The position numbers and the translations under genes are program-made. A DNA stretch of 64,000 bases, taken from assembly GCF_043290135.1 (NCBI RefSeq), contig NC_134710.1:62001-126000 (forward strand), read 5' to 3'. The number at the start of each line of letters is the position of its first letter. Position 1 is the first letter of the stretch. The DNA is from Rhipicephalus microplus. Lineage: Eukaryota; Arthropoda; Arachnida; Ixodida; Ixodidae. Shown here piece by piece: positions 1 through 11,542 of the stretch. A model generated the notes under the pieces. That model saw only the letters and a program-made list of their open reading frames with translations, did no database searches and was not told the origin of the DNA.

Positions 1-239
1 GAAGCTTTAGGGATGGAATGCAAAGTTATGCAAAGCTTAGGACGTCATCGCTGACGTTACACCACCTGCGCCTAGCACAACTGCACATTGGCTTCTCGTA
101 CGCCTGACTTAGCTCTACTAGCTGCACCACTACTCCTCATCCCCACTCACCTCCTCCTACTCACTGCTTGACCACCTGCACATCTGCAAAGTCCAACTCT
201 CCCTCCTTATCCATTCGCCTTTACTAAACTATGTTATAG

Positions 240-720
240 TATTCCTCTCCTTATGTGAGAACGAGTTTAACTGCTTGTATGTATGCCTGAAACGACGTAC
301 AAAAACATTTGGTCTTGCGTGGCTCTTAGTGTACAGTAATAAGATCAGCAAGCGCAAATTTACAGAGTGATGTGTCTTGTCGTCATACCCTCGATTCACC
401 GGAATCATTTCAATGCGAGTGCCGCTTTCTGCTTCAACCACATCATAAAATGCACTTAGCATGGTCGGAAATGTTGGGACTGTTAGTGTTTTAGTGCAGC
501 GTTGCAGCGTCTCGGATTTTACAATTGAGTTGCTAAAAACCACCGAGTCACTGTAAACATAGATTCGGCAAAGAGGAGGGTAGATGTAACCAGTAAACTG
601 CACTCAGCACATTTTATTGGCTGACAATTGGCCCAAACTGCACACAACGAAGTGTATTTGTATACGCACTGCCGACCGCCTATGCACGCTATCGCGGGGA
701 AGGTGTTGCCTTCCATAGCC
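240..720 (-). repeat. Dispersed unclassified repeat, inverted copy
   Basis: Read on the minus strand, this stretch matches two blocks on the plus strand further right. About 690-520 matches about 27,640-27,745 (shared stretch around TGCAGTTTACTG and ATCTAC). About 500-240 matches 28,655-28,910 (shared GAAGCAGAAAGCGGC-like core). An open minus-strand frame (603-229) has a gap-free peptide match with the frame at 28,713-28,898 (VEAESG and VNRGYDD against LETESG and VNGGYDE). Family unknown. It may be decayed coding sequence of a mobile element or a non-coding repeat with a chance frame. Confidence 0.5.
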
Positions 721-3007
721 CGATCTCACCTCGAATAGCAGCCTGTAATGCTCATTATTATGACGACCTCGCTGCTGTAGCTAAATGCACAGTGAGAAAA
801 ATTTATTTGTAAACCCTAGATGGGCCAACAATGAAGTAGGAAAGGCATATGATAAGAGATGCTGAATCTGAGTTACAATGAACTATTTATTATGTAAACT
901 ACCCAATTTTCTTGACTATAAACCTTCATTTTTATTCTTATTGATCTCAGGCCGTATGCAAATGTTTTGTTTGTTTCATAGCTGAGTGTCTTTTTTCGTG
1001 ACAATTCCCATGCTTTTGAGTGCGGGTAGGTAAGGTCATTTTGATTTACAAATCATTGACAGTCTCTCTGAGACAGCATAACAGCTGCGCTGTTATGCCA
1101 TACAACTTGATGAAAGCAGCTCCTTCAGTTGAGCACTTATGAAGTGTAGAAATATTACGTTTCAGTTATCCTTAACTTGCACATTGTAACAAAACTGCAC
1201 TTTCTAAATTGACAAAAGTACTCTTTGGGTTGTCATTTCTCACTTCTTATTTATTTTATTCTGAATACACGTCAGTCCTCTTGGAATTATTTGTCATCTT
1301 ATTTTTTCAAGTTCAAGTTTATTCATTTTATTTTTTACAGCAAAAAACTTCCAATAAAATGGGAATGCAAGGACCGAAAAGGTGCACAGCAGCTGCATGA
1401 TGGGGTTCCTGCCCTCTTTGTTTTATCACAAGAATACAGTGACAAGAGGGGTACAGCATGTATAATATAATATACAAACAAAAAAACATATTCTGCACAC
1501 TTCTATATTCACATCAATGCATATACAACATCTGTACATGTTTCAGTCTATATAGGTACTTTTTCATATTCACATACGTTTGTACATATTTATATATTTG
1601 TATATTTGCATCTGCTTAAAAACATAAAAAATAAAAATACAGGTATGTGCATACAGAGAATTGTATCGATACAAAAAAAATGGTAATGATCGCATACATA
1701 AGTTGTTCTTAGTGATAATAAGGTTTTATTACCAAATATTGACATTTTTCAGCTGCCTGAGCTTGTTTCACTCCCCCCTCCATTGTTTTCACCCCCTGTG
1801 GGATAATATTTAGGAATGTTGGGTAGGAGACGCTGATTAGAGGGTAGTACTTCTAGGGTGTCTCACCAGACCATCTTTAATTTTCACATATACCGCTACA
1901 CGGCCCTCTGTTTTATTAGGTGTGTTATCAAAAACGTCTGAATGGAGCATTATTCCCGATGAACAGTCTGGCCTCTGCATGGACATTACAGTCAGAGTCT
2001 CAGTAAGAGTGGTTCACTGTGAAATTTTATTGCTATTAATTTGTAATGGTTTGCAGTGCCGGTAAATTATAAGATGAAGCTTGACAGATCATGAAAGTGC
2101 TTTGTAGTGGTGTAAGCACCCCTGTGTTCAAGGTACACTATGGAATAGTGACTTTCATGGAATATCATACCCGAAGTTCGGAGGCTTCATTCAGAATGAG
2201 GTTCAGAAACTCGGCTGTAGTGACATATTCGGTATGTTCCGTGAGGGCTTTGTGTTCAACCTAACCTAATATTTCTTGGATATTACAAAGTTGCTGTAGT
2301 TTCACCAAAGCTCATCATAATAATTAATATAGTACTTATGATGTCACCTTTTAAACTTTTTTATTCTTCTTTGCCTCCCCTCAGCCACCTCGGCTGGGAT
2401 GCACTCATCAACTACTTGAGTTGAGATTTATGCCGTAAACATCTTTGTTGGATTTGTTAGATGTCGCTGCTGTGGTGAGTGCCAGCAAATCAATCGGAGA
2501 AGACCCGGCAGTTCTCCTCTCGTAACCAGTTCTTCCCTTGATCACTCAAATCCCTCTCCACGTGGGTAAGGGAAGAATAGGAAATAGAAGAGACAAGAAT
2601 AATTTCAGTGGAGAGTACAGAATAATGCCGTCCGGTTGTCTCTGATTACCGCACATAGGTGTTTTGTAACAGTATAATGTTTTCATTTATTACAAGTCAG
2701 AGGACATGCGTATGAACATTGCTTCAATGAATTTGTTACTTATTTCATTGTTACTTTATTTAATTCATCATCAAAACACAGAACCAAGGAAATAATATAT
2801 GTACCTAATATAAATGACTGCGTTATCCCCACTTTTTCGTCCTTGCGGCTAGAGAAAGGAACATGCAACTGCAGCTCATTATGTGAAGAGAGCAGTAAAA
2901 AATATGAGACATCCAGTAACATTCACAAGATGAGTAAACGACACGATGACAAATAGTTTAGTGGTCTTCACTGTGACATTTTTTTCTGAGTCACACTGCT
3001 TTTTACT
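721..3007. other. AT-rich non-coding stretch
   Basis: No gene or known element recognised. Open frames are short and low-complexity. A/T-rich runs occur around 1,470-1,690. Positions 1-239 likewise show nothing. Confidence 0.5.
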
Positions 3008-3009
3008 GA

Positions 3010-3634
3010 GCCGGACATACCCCTACAACATCGTCTTGAAAAACGAGAATTCCAGTCCCTAATAGATCAACTTATCTGGTCCTTGGTGACCTGAATGCTC
3101 ATAGCAGTCTATAGGGTTATTCTCTCTGCGACGCACGAGGTCGTCTCATTGAACAGTTTCTTTTTTTCCTCCGGTACCTGTCTGTTGAATAGGAAAGAGG
3201 CAACATGTTATAACCTTGCCAACAAAACCTACTCTTCCATAGACCTCAGCATCGCATCTCCTTCACTTGTACCATTCCTCCAATGCAAAGTTCTAAATAA
3301 TCCCTACGGAAGTGACCATTTTCCAGTCATTTTGAGTACACAAACATCATACGAATGTCCTCCACGAGTTCCCAAATGGCTTATACACAAAGCCGACTGG
3401 GAAAAGTTTCATAACAATGCTCAGTTATGTTGGACTGACATATGTGGGTTAAGCATAGATGAAGCTGTGCAGTACTTCACGGCTTTCCTTACTGACGCAG
3501 CAGCCAAGTGCATTCCACAAACATCTGGACTGCCCGGCAAACGACACGTCCTGTGGTGGAACACTGAGTGTCAGAATGCGCGAAAGGAACAGAACTGGGC
3601 ATGGAGGTTGCTGCGGAACTCACCGACAGCGTAA
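3010..3634 (+). pseudogene. LINE endonuclease fragment
   Basis: C-terminal half of an exonuclease-endonuclease-phosphatase domain, which nicks target DNA for target-primed reverse transcription. A GDLNAH motif is readable near 3,079-3,102, followed by SSIDLSIAS near 3,233 and GSDHFPV near 3,310, the usual catalytic Asp/His end of the fold. Frame changes separate GDLNAH from the rest, and the N-terminal part is missing. Downstream it leads into the linker before RT. Non-functional. Confidence 0.8.
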
Positions 3635-3905
3635 AACCTTGAGAGCTTTAAGAAAATAAAATCTCGAGGCAGGAGAACGCGTCGGCAGGCCAGAAGAGAA
3701 AGCGGGCACAAGTTTTTATCAGGGATAAATTCATATACACAAGAGACTAAAGTCTGGAACATGGTTCGTAGGGTAGTAGGAAGACAAGTACACTCACTCC
3801 CACTCGTAAACACACAGGCTGACAGCCTGGAAGATCAGGCGAACTTCCTCGGTGCACACTACGAGCAAGTGTCTAGCGCATCACGCTATACTGAAGCTTT
3901 CCAAA

Positions 3906-4155
3906 GGCCCCGCCGTGGTGGTCTAGTGGCTAAGATACTCGGCTCCTGATCCGCAGGTCGCGGGATCGAATCCCGGCTGCAGCGGCTGCATTTCCGATGG
4001 AGACGAAAATGTTGTAGGCCCGTGTGCTCAGATTTGGGTGCACGTTAAAGAACCTCTGGTGGTCTAAATTTCCGGAGCCCTCCACTACCACGTCTCTCAT
4101 AATCATATGGTGGTTTTGGGACGTTAAACCCTACATATCAATTAATCAATCAAGC
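3906..4155 (+). mobile_element. tRNA-derived SINE (Ruka-like), copy 1
   Basis: Full-length copy. The head carries an A-box-like TGGTCTAGTGGC and a B-box-like GGATCGAATCC, followed by a conserved body and an AATCAATCA-type tail. It is flanked by a perfect 13-bp target duplication, GAAGCTTTCCAAA (3,893-3,905 and 4,156-4,168), inside the LINE. The RNA polymerase III boxes are visible. The family name is from memory. Confidence 0.9.
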
Positions 4156-4168
4156 GAAGCTTTCCAAA

Positions 4169-5803
4169 AATATAAAGCAAGGATAGAAATGCAGAAACTA
4201 GAATACAAGTGCACAACTCACGAGGCATACAACCAACCTTTCAACCTAGCTGAGCAACAAACATCACTAAACTCTTGCAGTAATTCTGCCCCAGGCTACC
4301 ACCGTGTCACGTATGAAATGTTGAAAAACCTGCCGCTCAAAACACGAAAAACTTTACTCTCTCTATACAATGCTATCTGGCTTCCTGGCACCATCGCTGC
4401 TTCCTGGAAAGAGGCTATTGTTATCACTATTTTGAAACAGGGCAAGGACCCTTCCTCAGTTTCAAGTTATAGGCTAATTTCACTAACCAACAGCCTTTGT
4501 AAACTTTTTGAAAAAAATGATAAACCGCCGACTTTAACATTTCCTTGAAACACACAATCTGCTTGACCAGTTCCAGTGTGGGTTTCAAGAGGGTAGATCC
4601 ACCACCGACCATCTGGTCCATATCGAGGCACAGATCCGAGACGCTTTCGTCCACAAACAATACTTCCACTCAGTGTTTCTCGACATCGAGAAGGCTTACG
4701 ACACAACATAGCGTTTTGGCATATTAATAGACTTGTCTCACCTGGGTGTGCACGGTAGAATGCTTTCCATAATCGAGAGTTACTTGTCCAATCGGAAATT
4801 CCGTTTCCGTGTGGGCAGTATTCTCTCCCAAACATTTGTGCAAGAAACGGGAGTACCGCAAGGTGGTGTACTTAGTTGTACACTTTTTATTATCAAAATG
4901 AATTCCTTGCACCTGTCCATCCCCCGCAACATGTTCTATTCCACATATGTCGATGACGTCCAGCTTGGCTTTAAGCCATGCAACCTAGCAATGTGTGAGC
5001 GGCAGGTTCAGTTAGGTTTAAACAAGGTCTCCAAATGGGCAGAGGAAAACGGATTTCGGCTAAACCCAGAAAAAAGCACGTGTGTCTTGTTCTCCCGAAA
5101 GAGAGTCGTGCACTCAGCACCTGACATTGAACTGAACGGTCAACGTCTGTCTGTCAATGCGGAGCATAAATTCTTAGGCTTAATATTGAACAACAAGTTG
5201 ACCTTCGTACCACACATTAAGTATTTAAAAACAAAATGATTAAAAGCCATGAATGTTATAAAAGTGTTGTTACGTACTACGTGGGGTAGTGACAGGAAAT
5301 GTCTCATGAACCTGTATAGAAGCCTCATTCGCACCCGCTTAGATTATGGGGCCGTTGTTTATCAGTCTGCGACTCAAAGTGCTTTGAAGATGCTGGATCC
5401 CGTGCACCATTTGGGCATCCGCCTTTCTACGGGTGCTTTTCGCACCAGCCCTGAAAAAAAGCCTTTACGTTGAGTCAAATGAATGGTCGCTTCATCTACA
5501 AAGAACTTACAAATCCTTTGTATATTTTTTTAAGGTGAAAGCAGACAAGAAGCACCCCTCATACTCCACTATTAATGATTTGTCAAGCTCTATTCTGTTT
5601 CAAAACAGGCCTTCGATGAGGCAGCCCTTCTCAGTTCGCCTGAAAGGTCTAGCTGAGGAAACTGGAGTGTCACTTGAACACAGTTTAATAGCTCCTGTAG
5701 TATACCCGCCACCGTGGCAGTGGCAGATTATAGACTGCGATGTGTCTTTCCTAGAAGTTGCAAAACATGCACCTATTGCCAATATTCGAAATTACTTCCT
5801 GGA
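4169..5803 (+). pseudogene. LINE reverse transcriptase fragments
   Basis: Remains of the reverse transcriptase and thumb of the 3.0-7.2 kb LINE. A fingers/palm part ends near 4,548. A second frame (4,733-5,239) holds GVPQGGVLS and the catalytic box TYVDDVQ. The thumb continues at 5,249-5,473 (RTRLDYGAVVYQSA) and 5,433-5,807. At least three frame breaks separate the pieces, so no continuous enzyme could be made. The sequence runs into SINE copy 2, which splits the region before RNase H. Confidence 0.85.
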
Positions 5804-6045
5804 TTGATTGATTGATTTGTGGGGTTTAACGTCCCAAAACCACCATATGATTATGAGAGACGCCGTAGTGGAGGGCTCCGGAAATTTTGACCACCTGGGG
5901 TTCTTTAACGTGCACCCAAATCTGAGCACACGGGCCTCGACATTTCCACCTCCATCGGAAATGCAGCCGCCGCAGCCGGGATTTGAACCCGCGACCTGCG
6001 GGTCAGCAGCCGAGTACCTTAGCCACTAGACCACCGCGGCGGGGC
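5804..6045 (-). mobile_element. tRNA-derived SINE (Ruka-like), copy 2
   Basis: Minus-strand copy. The (TTGA)n tail is at the left edge and the tRNA head at the right (GCCCCGCCGCGGTGG read on the minus strand). Flanking duplications of about 15 bp with one mismatch (5,789-5,803 and 6,048-6,062, core TACTTCCTGGA) lie within the LINE. The LINE open frame resumes directly to the right. Confidence 0.9.
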
Positions 6046-6047
6046 AA

Positions 6048-7258
6048 AAACTACTTCCTGGAACTTCAACACAAATACACACGTCCCGAGATCTTTACAG
6101 ATGCCTCCATGTCTAACTCCTCTGTGTCCTACGCTGCTGTCGGCCCATCCTTTTCGGATGCTGGCCCTCTACATCCAGGCACAAGTATCTTCACAGCGGA
6201 AGCTTACGCGATACTTGTGGCGGCTAAACACATCAAGCAATCACAAATACAAAAAGCAGTAATTTATACGGACTCCCTCAGTGTGGTTACGGCTCTGCAC
6301 AATCTTAAAAAACAAAACAAAAAACCCTGTCCTCGTCTCATTTTACTCTATTTTATGCACACTCTACACACTCAAACAACATGTTGTAGTGTGTTGGGTG
6401 CCAGGGCACCGTGAGATCCAAGGCAACATGATGGCGGATCAGCTTGCTGCATCCGTCCACGAAATCAGTACCACTACACCCATATCGATCCCGCCCCTTG
6501 ATCTTAAGCCATCTCTCAAACAAAAGCTCAGGGACTACTGGCAGAGCAAGTGGGATAGACACACACAAAACAAGCTACACGTTATCAAGCCACACCTTGG
6601 CCATTGGCCACCAGTATTAAAATCACGTCTAACAGAGGTAACACTAACAAGGCTCAGGATAGGACACACATACACGACACATTCACCATTGTGTGACAGA
6701 TGTGGTGAGGCATTAACAGTTCTCCACGTTTTAATCAAGTGTAAACAATTAGACACTCTAAGAAGACAACACTTTCCATTACCCTACCGACAACATATAC
6801 CATTACACCCCGCGTTTGTCGGTAGGGAACCACTTTTCACCCATAAATCATCGCTAGCTTTTTTAAGAGATGTTGGTTTTTACCATGTAATATACCCAGG
6901 CATTGCGTACCTCTCAAGAGAGGTTGCTGCTGCAGTGGCTCCATTGAAAAGCACTTGCCTCTCGGCCCTTGGACACAAGGGCGCTGATGAGGCATTTGTG
7001 CTAGTGCCAAATATTTTTACACATGCTTTTATTATCGAAACCTTTTGTCACCCATTTTTACTATCCATATCACGCCATTGCCATGATTTTATTAGTTATG
7101 TTTTTACCCGCGTTAGCGCGAGGAATTTTAAGAGCCCTATACAGCCACGCACCATATCATTGTCCACATATTTAGTCACTGAAATGGCGCTTTTTGGCCA
7201 CCAATTGGCTTTTGCGCCCTACACATCATCAGTCCATATCCGGAGGCATCAGTCGTGA
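6048..7258 (+). pseudogene. LINE RNase H and C-terminal region
   Basis: The RNase H domain is recognised by TDASMSNSS (first Asp), TAEAYAI (Glu) and YTDSLSVV (second Asp), all in one frame at 6,063-6,300. A frameshift near 6,290-6,400 leads to a second frame (6,281-7,258). That frame holds the last RNase H helix (WVPGHREIQGN) and a C-terminal cysteine/histidine motif, CDRCGEALTVLHVLIKC. From about 6,990 the sequence is probably LINE 3' UTR (TGGCGCTTTTTGGCCACCA near 7,184), so the final codons of the long frame are not protein. RNase H would remove the RNA template strand. Confidence 0.8.
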
Positions 7259-7858
7259 CGGTGACGGGAAGGTTTCGGCCAAAGAAATGCAGAACCTTAC
7301 AAGTTGTAAGCTGCGATTTAAAATGAACGAAACTCGTTTCAGCAGCTAATGTCCAAACAAATGGTTCGTTACCTCGAAGCAATGCCCGTAGAGATTCCAC
7401 AACATCCAAAAAATGGGGAACGAACTAGGAGTAAAATCCTGCCAGGCCAATCAGGAAACGAAGCTCACTTATTTATGAAGGCGCCGTAGCTTCATTCGTC
7501 GCTTAGATAGATTACGCTAATGGAAAGAGTTTTTTGCCATTCACAACATGTCCCAGAAATGTGAGTTCCGTGACGTCTAAAACGCACTTCTGATTTAGCT
7601 TAGCTTCAGGTCTGCTTTAAAAAGTCATTGTAAAACGTTACGAGAGTTCGCAAGATGGTCATCTCGAGAACAACCATAGACGACAATGTCGACTATGTAA
7701 AAAAGTACACCTTCGCACCTTTTCAGTATGAGATGCATCATTTTCTGACCAACGGGTCTGAATCCAAGCCGAAGCATACCCTTTGGAAGCGAAAAAGCCC
7801 GTAGTGCGTAATCAAAGTAGTCAAGGGAAGCAAGGGAAGTGATAACGTGGTGACTCAT
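7226..7858 (-). pseudogene. Ty3/gypsy RT-RNase H fragment, inverted
   Basis: The minus-strand frame 7,858-7,625 contains FSLPKGMLR and YIVDIVVYG, a damaged form of the gypsy F(F/L)DDIVVY catalytic box in which the first Asp is Val. The frame 7,409-7,176 holds the RNase H start VTTDASGYGL. A frameshift or stop lies between them. The missing catalytic Asp and the breaks make this a dead fragment. It faces the integrase part, opposite to the normal pol order. Confidence 0.8.
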
Positions 7859-9110
7859 GCACTCTCTCGACTGCCTTTACCAGGAGAAACCGGTCAGGTC
7901 TCTGACGATGAGTTTGCCTTTTTTCTCCGATGTTAATCATGACAGAACTGCAAGCAACGAGTGCATCTGACAAGATAATCGCAAAAGTCATGGACTTTGT
8001 TTTGTCATCTTGGCCTGAAAAAAATGGAAGCGGCACTAATGACATATTTTCATGTGTGTGCACAGCTACCCATTGTGCACAACTTGCTTCACCCTAGTGA
8101 AAGGATTGTAGTTTGAAGTAGCCTTACTCGTCGTTTGATGAAACTCACTCGCAGACGAATCCCATCCGGGAAACAGTCGCATGAAAAGCAGACTGCGAAA
8201 GTTATACTGGTGGCCTCGAATGAATGACCATGTAGAAGAACTGGTTAAAACATGTCTTGTTTGCCAGTGATGTGACAAATATGCACGGCCTACTGCAGAT
8301 CCTATGCAGCCAGTAACTTTCCCTCACAAGCCTAAGGAGAAAATTTCCATTGGTATTATTGGCCCTTTTGGACAAGTGCCCATCAATTGCCGTTATGTGG
8401 TGACGCTTATTGATTACCACCGTAAATGGCCAGAATTTATTTCAAGACAAGTTTCTACGGCGATGGTCAAGAACTTCCTGTTACAAGTGTTTGCTCGTGA
8501 TGGCTACCCGAATGAAATAGCTTCTGATGACGGACCACAATTCAGCTCAGCTGAATTTGAGGAGTTCATTCGGGAACATGGCATACGCCATTGCTTTCTT
8601 CTGTTTACCACCTGCAAGCAAACAGACGTGTAGAAAGTTTCAACAGAGCTTCCAAGTTTATTGTCCATATGGCACTATACGAGCGGCGTGATATCCGTGT
8701 CGCCATGGCGGACTATTTGGGCGTCAACCGCTGTACACCTCCTACCACAACGGGATTTGCACCCTTCGCTCTCTTGCACGGATGACTGCCACGAACTTGT
8801 TGAAGCATTGTTGGATTACCGGATTCTTCATTTCACGAAAATCCAGTCGAGTCGAAGAAACGGCTGCGTCCGCGTGCCAGACAAAAACAAGCTTCACACA
8901 AACTTTACACAGACGGCCGTCGTGGAGCCCAGACCAAAAACTTTGCCGTCGGCGACTAGGTCCGTGTGAGAAAGTCGCCTTTTCACGAAAAAAAAATATC
9001 TTCACACTTTCTAGAACCGAAGAATATCACTGAGCAACTAAGGCCAGCTTCATTTCATTTGAAAGACGGTCGCATATGGAACTCTTCCAAGTTTCAAGCA
9101 ATACACCCAG
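7836..9110 (+). pseudogene. Ty3/gypsy integrase fragment
   Basis: It starts with DNVVTHALSRLPL, the last strand of gypsy RNase H, at about 7,840-7,880. The integrase zinc-binding part (KSRLRKLYWWPRMN then KTCLVCQ, followed by a stop) is at 8,180-8,270. The core is at 8,304-8,633 with GIIGPF (first catalytic Asp lost) and SDDGPQF (second Asp kept). The region after 8,633 is frameshifted. A VRVRKSPFHEKK tail at about 8,957-9,000 resembles the GPY/F-type C-terminus. Catalytically dead. Confidence 0.8.
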
Positions 9111-10744
9111 AATATCCTTTTTTTTTCAAAATTTTACTACGCATGCTCAAAGCATTTACTAAACGTTTGCCAGTTTTCTTCTAGTAATCTCATATGTCAT
9201 TTTTTGCCGTTAGCGTTAAAAGTTCTGAATTTCAAGTAATTAAGCCAAAAAGACGCTGTAAGGAGCTTTTTTCAACTTGTAGTTTCGGTTTCCACGCCTC
9301 CGGGCAGAGCCGCCTCGGCACACACCTGTATACCTGAAAGAGGCATGTCCACTAATGGCCAATTTCTCTTTCTTTGAGACTAAACTATGGGAGAGCAGTG
9401 AGCCTCCCGACACGCTACGATTTATGGTCGCATAATGTTTACGAAAAGTTTATTCGCACAATGTACATGGACAAAAAATATAGAATTACAGTAATGAGGA
9501 GGTGGGGCATACACATCAGCACATCCGCGTGCTGCAATATAATGCAGTGTACACATCCTAACTACATAACACATGTACGTACGGAAGAACTGTGTTTAGA
9601 AAAAATGGTTAACGATCTAGAGTACATCTTACCCTACTATGGGAGAGCATAAAACGATTGAGAAATATACTTTTTTAAAGAGTGCCCACTCGAGCCTTTT
9701 CGTGGCCGAGCAAGAAAGGGTTGGACTAACCGCTGGATGGCGCACCCATGCTCGCTTCTACACGTTGGGCAAGACATGTAATATCCGCCTCAGGAGGACC
9801 CTGAAGACCCAAGATTGGCATAATTTTTTTCAAAAGAACATTAGTGATTTGTGCAGTTCTTCATATCGAACGGCTCTACATCGTGTCCCGCTGAAGGCGT
9901 TTAATGCGTTACCACAAAAATCAGTGAAGTCTGACTAGGAAGTATTGTCTCTCTGCAATTATTTTGCACAAAGGGTACACATTCATGTGGTTTAGATGGA
10001 CTGCAAATGCATTGCGGTTGATTGGTGGATCATCGGAGAGGCCTTTGCCCTGCAGTGGGCGGTGCCTTTACATTCCCTCACCGTTCTAGCCGGTAACTGC
10101 AGCACCACATGAGTCATGGTGCAAACTAATACGAGTGGCGGCGCGCTAGGTGCTTTTCTGACGACCGCGTGCATGGCTAAATAGCAAGCTAAATGGACGG
10201 CGGCCATCTTAAGTCCCATTCCAATTCTCACATAGCAAGCAAAAAAGACAGTTCCGAGAAGACCGCATTATGCTAGCCACCATAACCGCATCGTAGACAA
10301 ATACTAAATACGATGCAGGCTACTTTGCTGTGCAAACAAGGTGGCGGCTCAGTGAATCGCTCGGATAGATTGGATCTCACCGGAGGGGCCGTCTGCTCAC
10401 AAGCAGACGCTTCTCCAGACGCTCAATATGAGTGATGTTTCAATTTTATTTAGATTTCAACACTAAATAAGCCATAAATTACAACAGTTATGTTTGTTTA
10501 TGCTAGCTTTCTTTTCTCGACGCGACGTGGCGCCTCATCACATATGAGCCGTCAAGACGTGTTTCATTTTTCGGACAGCATGAGCTAGATGCTGTCTTCT
10601 AAGCTGTCCGCGTAGACTCTCTATATGTACGGTCTAAGAATCTGAACAGAACACAGCCACGGTATGCAGTACGTGGGGAGAGGAGGAGGAAACTGCTGAA
10701 CACTCGATAATAGGCAGGACCGTGGAATTTTTCAAGCTTCCCCT
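9111..10744. other. Non-coding stretch with a possible LINE 3' scrap
   Basis: No gene recognised. Around 10,030-10,062 the string GAGAGGCCTTTGCCCTGCAG resembles a 3' end common in arthropod LINEs, which suggests a short unplaced LINE remnant. The open frames at 9,374-9,652 and 9,639-9,938 match nothing I know. Confidence 0.35.
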
Positions 10745-11272
10745 CCGCACCCTCATAAGACACCCCCATCAAAACGACGACAGCGCGCCGGCGGCGGCAG
10801 CAAACAAAACACCATCTAAGCCTTTTTTTTACAATTTCATTTATAAGACTTGAGAATGGTATACGCATAAAAACTGCTTCTCATTTAATTTTAGGCATTT
10901 GTAAGCATAAATAGTGCACACGCGTCGAAGATTGAAAACTGGCCCACTTTAGCTGGGAGCACGAGAGCACGAACCCGAAAACAAACAGTCGGGCCGCACT
11001 GCTCGTGAAAGGCAGGTGGATAAGCTGACATTAATTACAAAAGTTTGCCGAATACTTTCAACAAGGTGTTTCGACATCTTCAGCTGCAGAAGTGCTGGAA
11101 CGTTATCAGTATACTTTTACTTACTGCAGTGAAGGTTTCGTGGAGTGCGACGGATACATTAACCAGTCGTGGACAGCTTCTGTGCTCCGGGCATCTGCGT
11201 TGGGGCTATGCGTAGTACGTACCTTGTTTGCACATGAACGCTGATGCGTGCACATAATTCGCTGCTCTACAT
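10745..11272 (+). repeat. Locus A, left part of a duplicated segment
   Basis: Aligns without large gaps to 25,600-26,102 in locus B, same orientation. Examples are the stretch ending CCGGGCATCTGCGTTGGGGC and the following ACGTACCTTGTTTGCACATG. The match breaks exactly at 11,272, where the LTR element starts, and resumes at 18,847. It has no recognisable coding content. The segment could be an unclassified transposon or a local segmental duplication. Confidence 0.8.
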
Positions 11273-11542
11273 TGTGGGAATTGAGGCTGGCCCGCTGCCT
11301 TTGCGCGGGCTTTCCCGCCTTTTCTGCCGTTCTCGTGTTCCGACATGTCTGCCCTCCTCTGCTGTCTGCCGCGCTGGGAAGGGCGGAGTGACGTTTAACT
11401 CCCTCACCCGGAAGCGGATGTTGACTGTGGCGCCGCGGGCGGGGACTCCCGAGAGGTTTTCGCGCGCTGCGTCGGGAGCAGTCAGTACTCTCCCGGACAG
11501 CAAACGGTGAGCCACGCAATCTTTTCCGTCCGTCGACTCCCG

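Larger units (their letters stand above)
3008..7224 (+). mobile_element. Degenerate LINE with RNase H (I superfamily-like)
   Basis: A 5'-truncated non-LTR retrotransposon. In order it has the end of an apurinic-type endonuclease, a reverse transcriptase with a YVDD box, a thumb region, an RNase H domain and a C-terminal CCHC-like motif. The reading frame is broken by stops and frameshifts. Two SINEs (3,906-4,155 and 5,804-6,045) interrupt it, each with target duplications that lie in LINE sequence. The 3' end is placed near 7,224, after the last recognisable LINE-like UTR sequence. RNase H after RT fits I-superfamily LINEs. Clade assignment is tentative and the element is dead. Confidence 0.85.
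7226..9110. mobile_element. Rearranged Ty3/gypsy relic (RT half inverted)
   Basis: Two parts of one gypsy pol lie head to head. 7,226-7,835 reads RT then RNase H on the minus strand. 7,836-9,110 reads the RNase H end, integrase zinc finger, integrase core and GPY/F-like tail on the plus strand. No LTR was found, and about 150 codons between TDASG and the VTHALSR end are missing. The break is near 7,835. Inversion plus deletion is inferred. Confidence 0.8.

Noticed and set aside
3906..3985. SINE heads as functional tRNA genes
   Set aside because: They carry A- and B-box-like motifs but continue into a shared SINE body and tail and are flanked by target duplications.
11507..11542. ATG-like start of the LINE RT frame at 11,507
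   Set aside because: These codons are LTR sequence identical to the 3' LTR; the LINE starts at 11,543.
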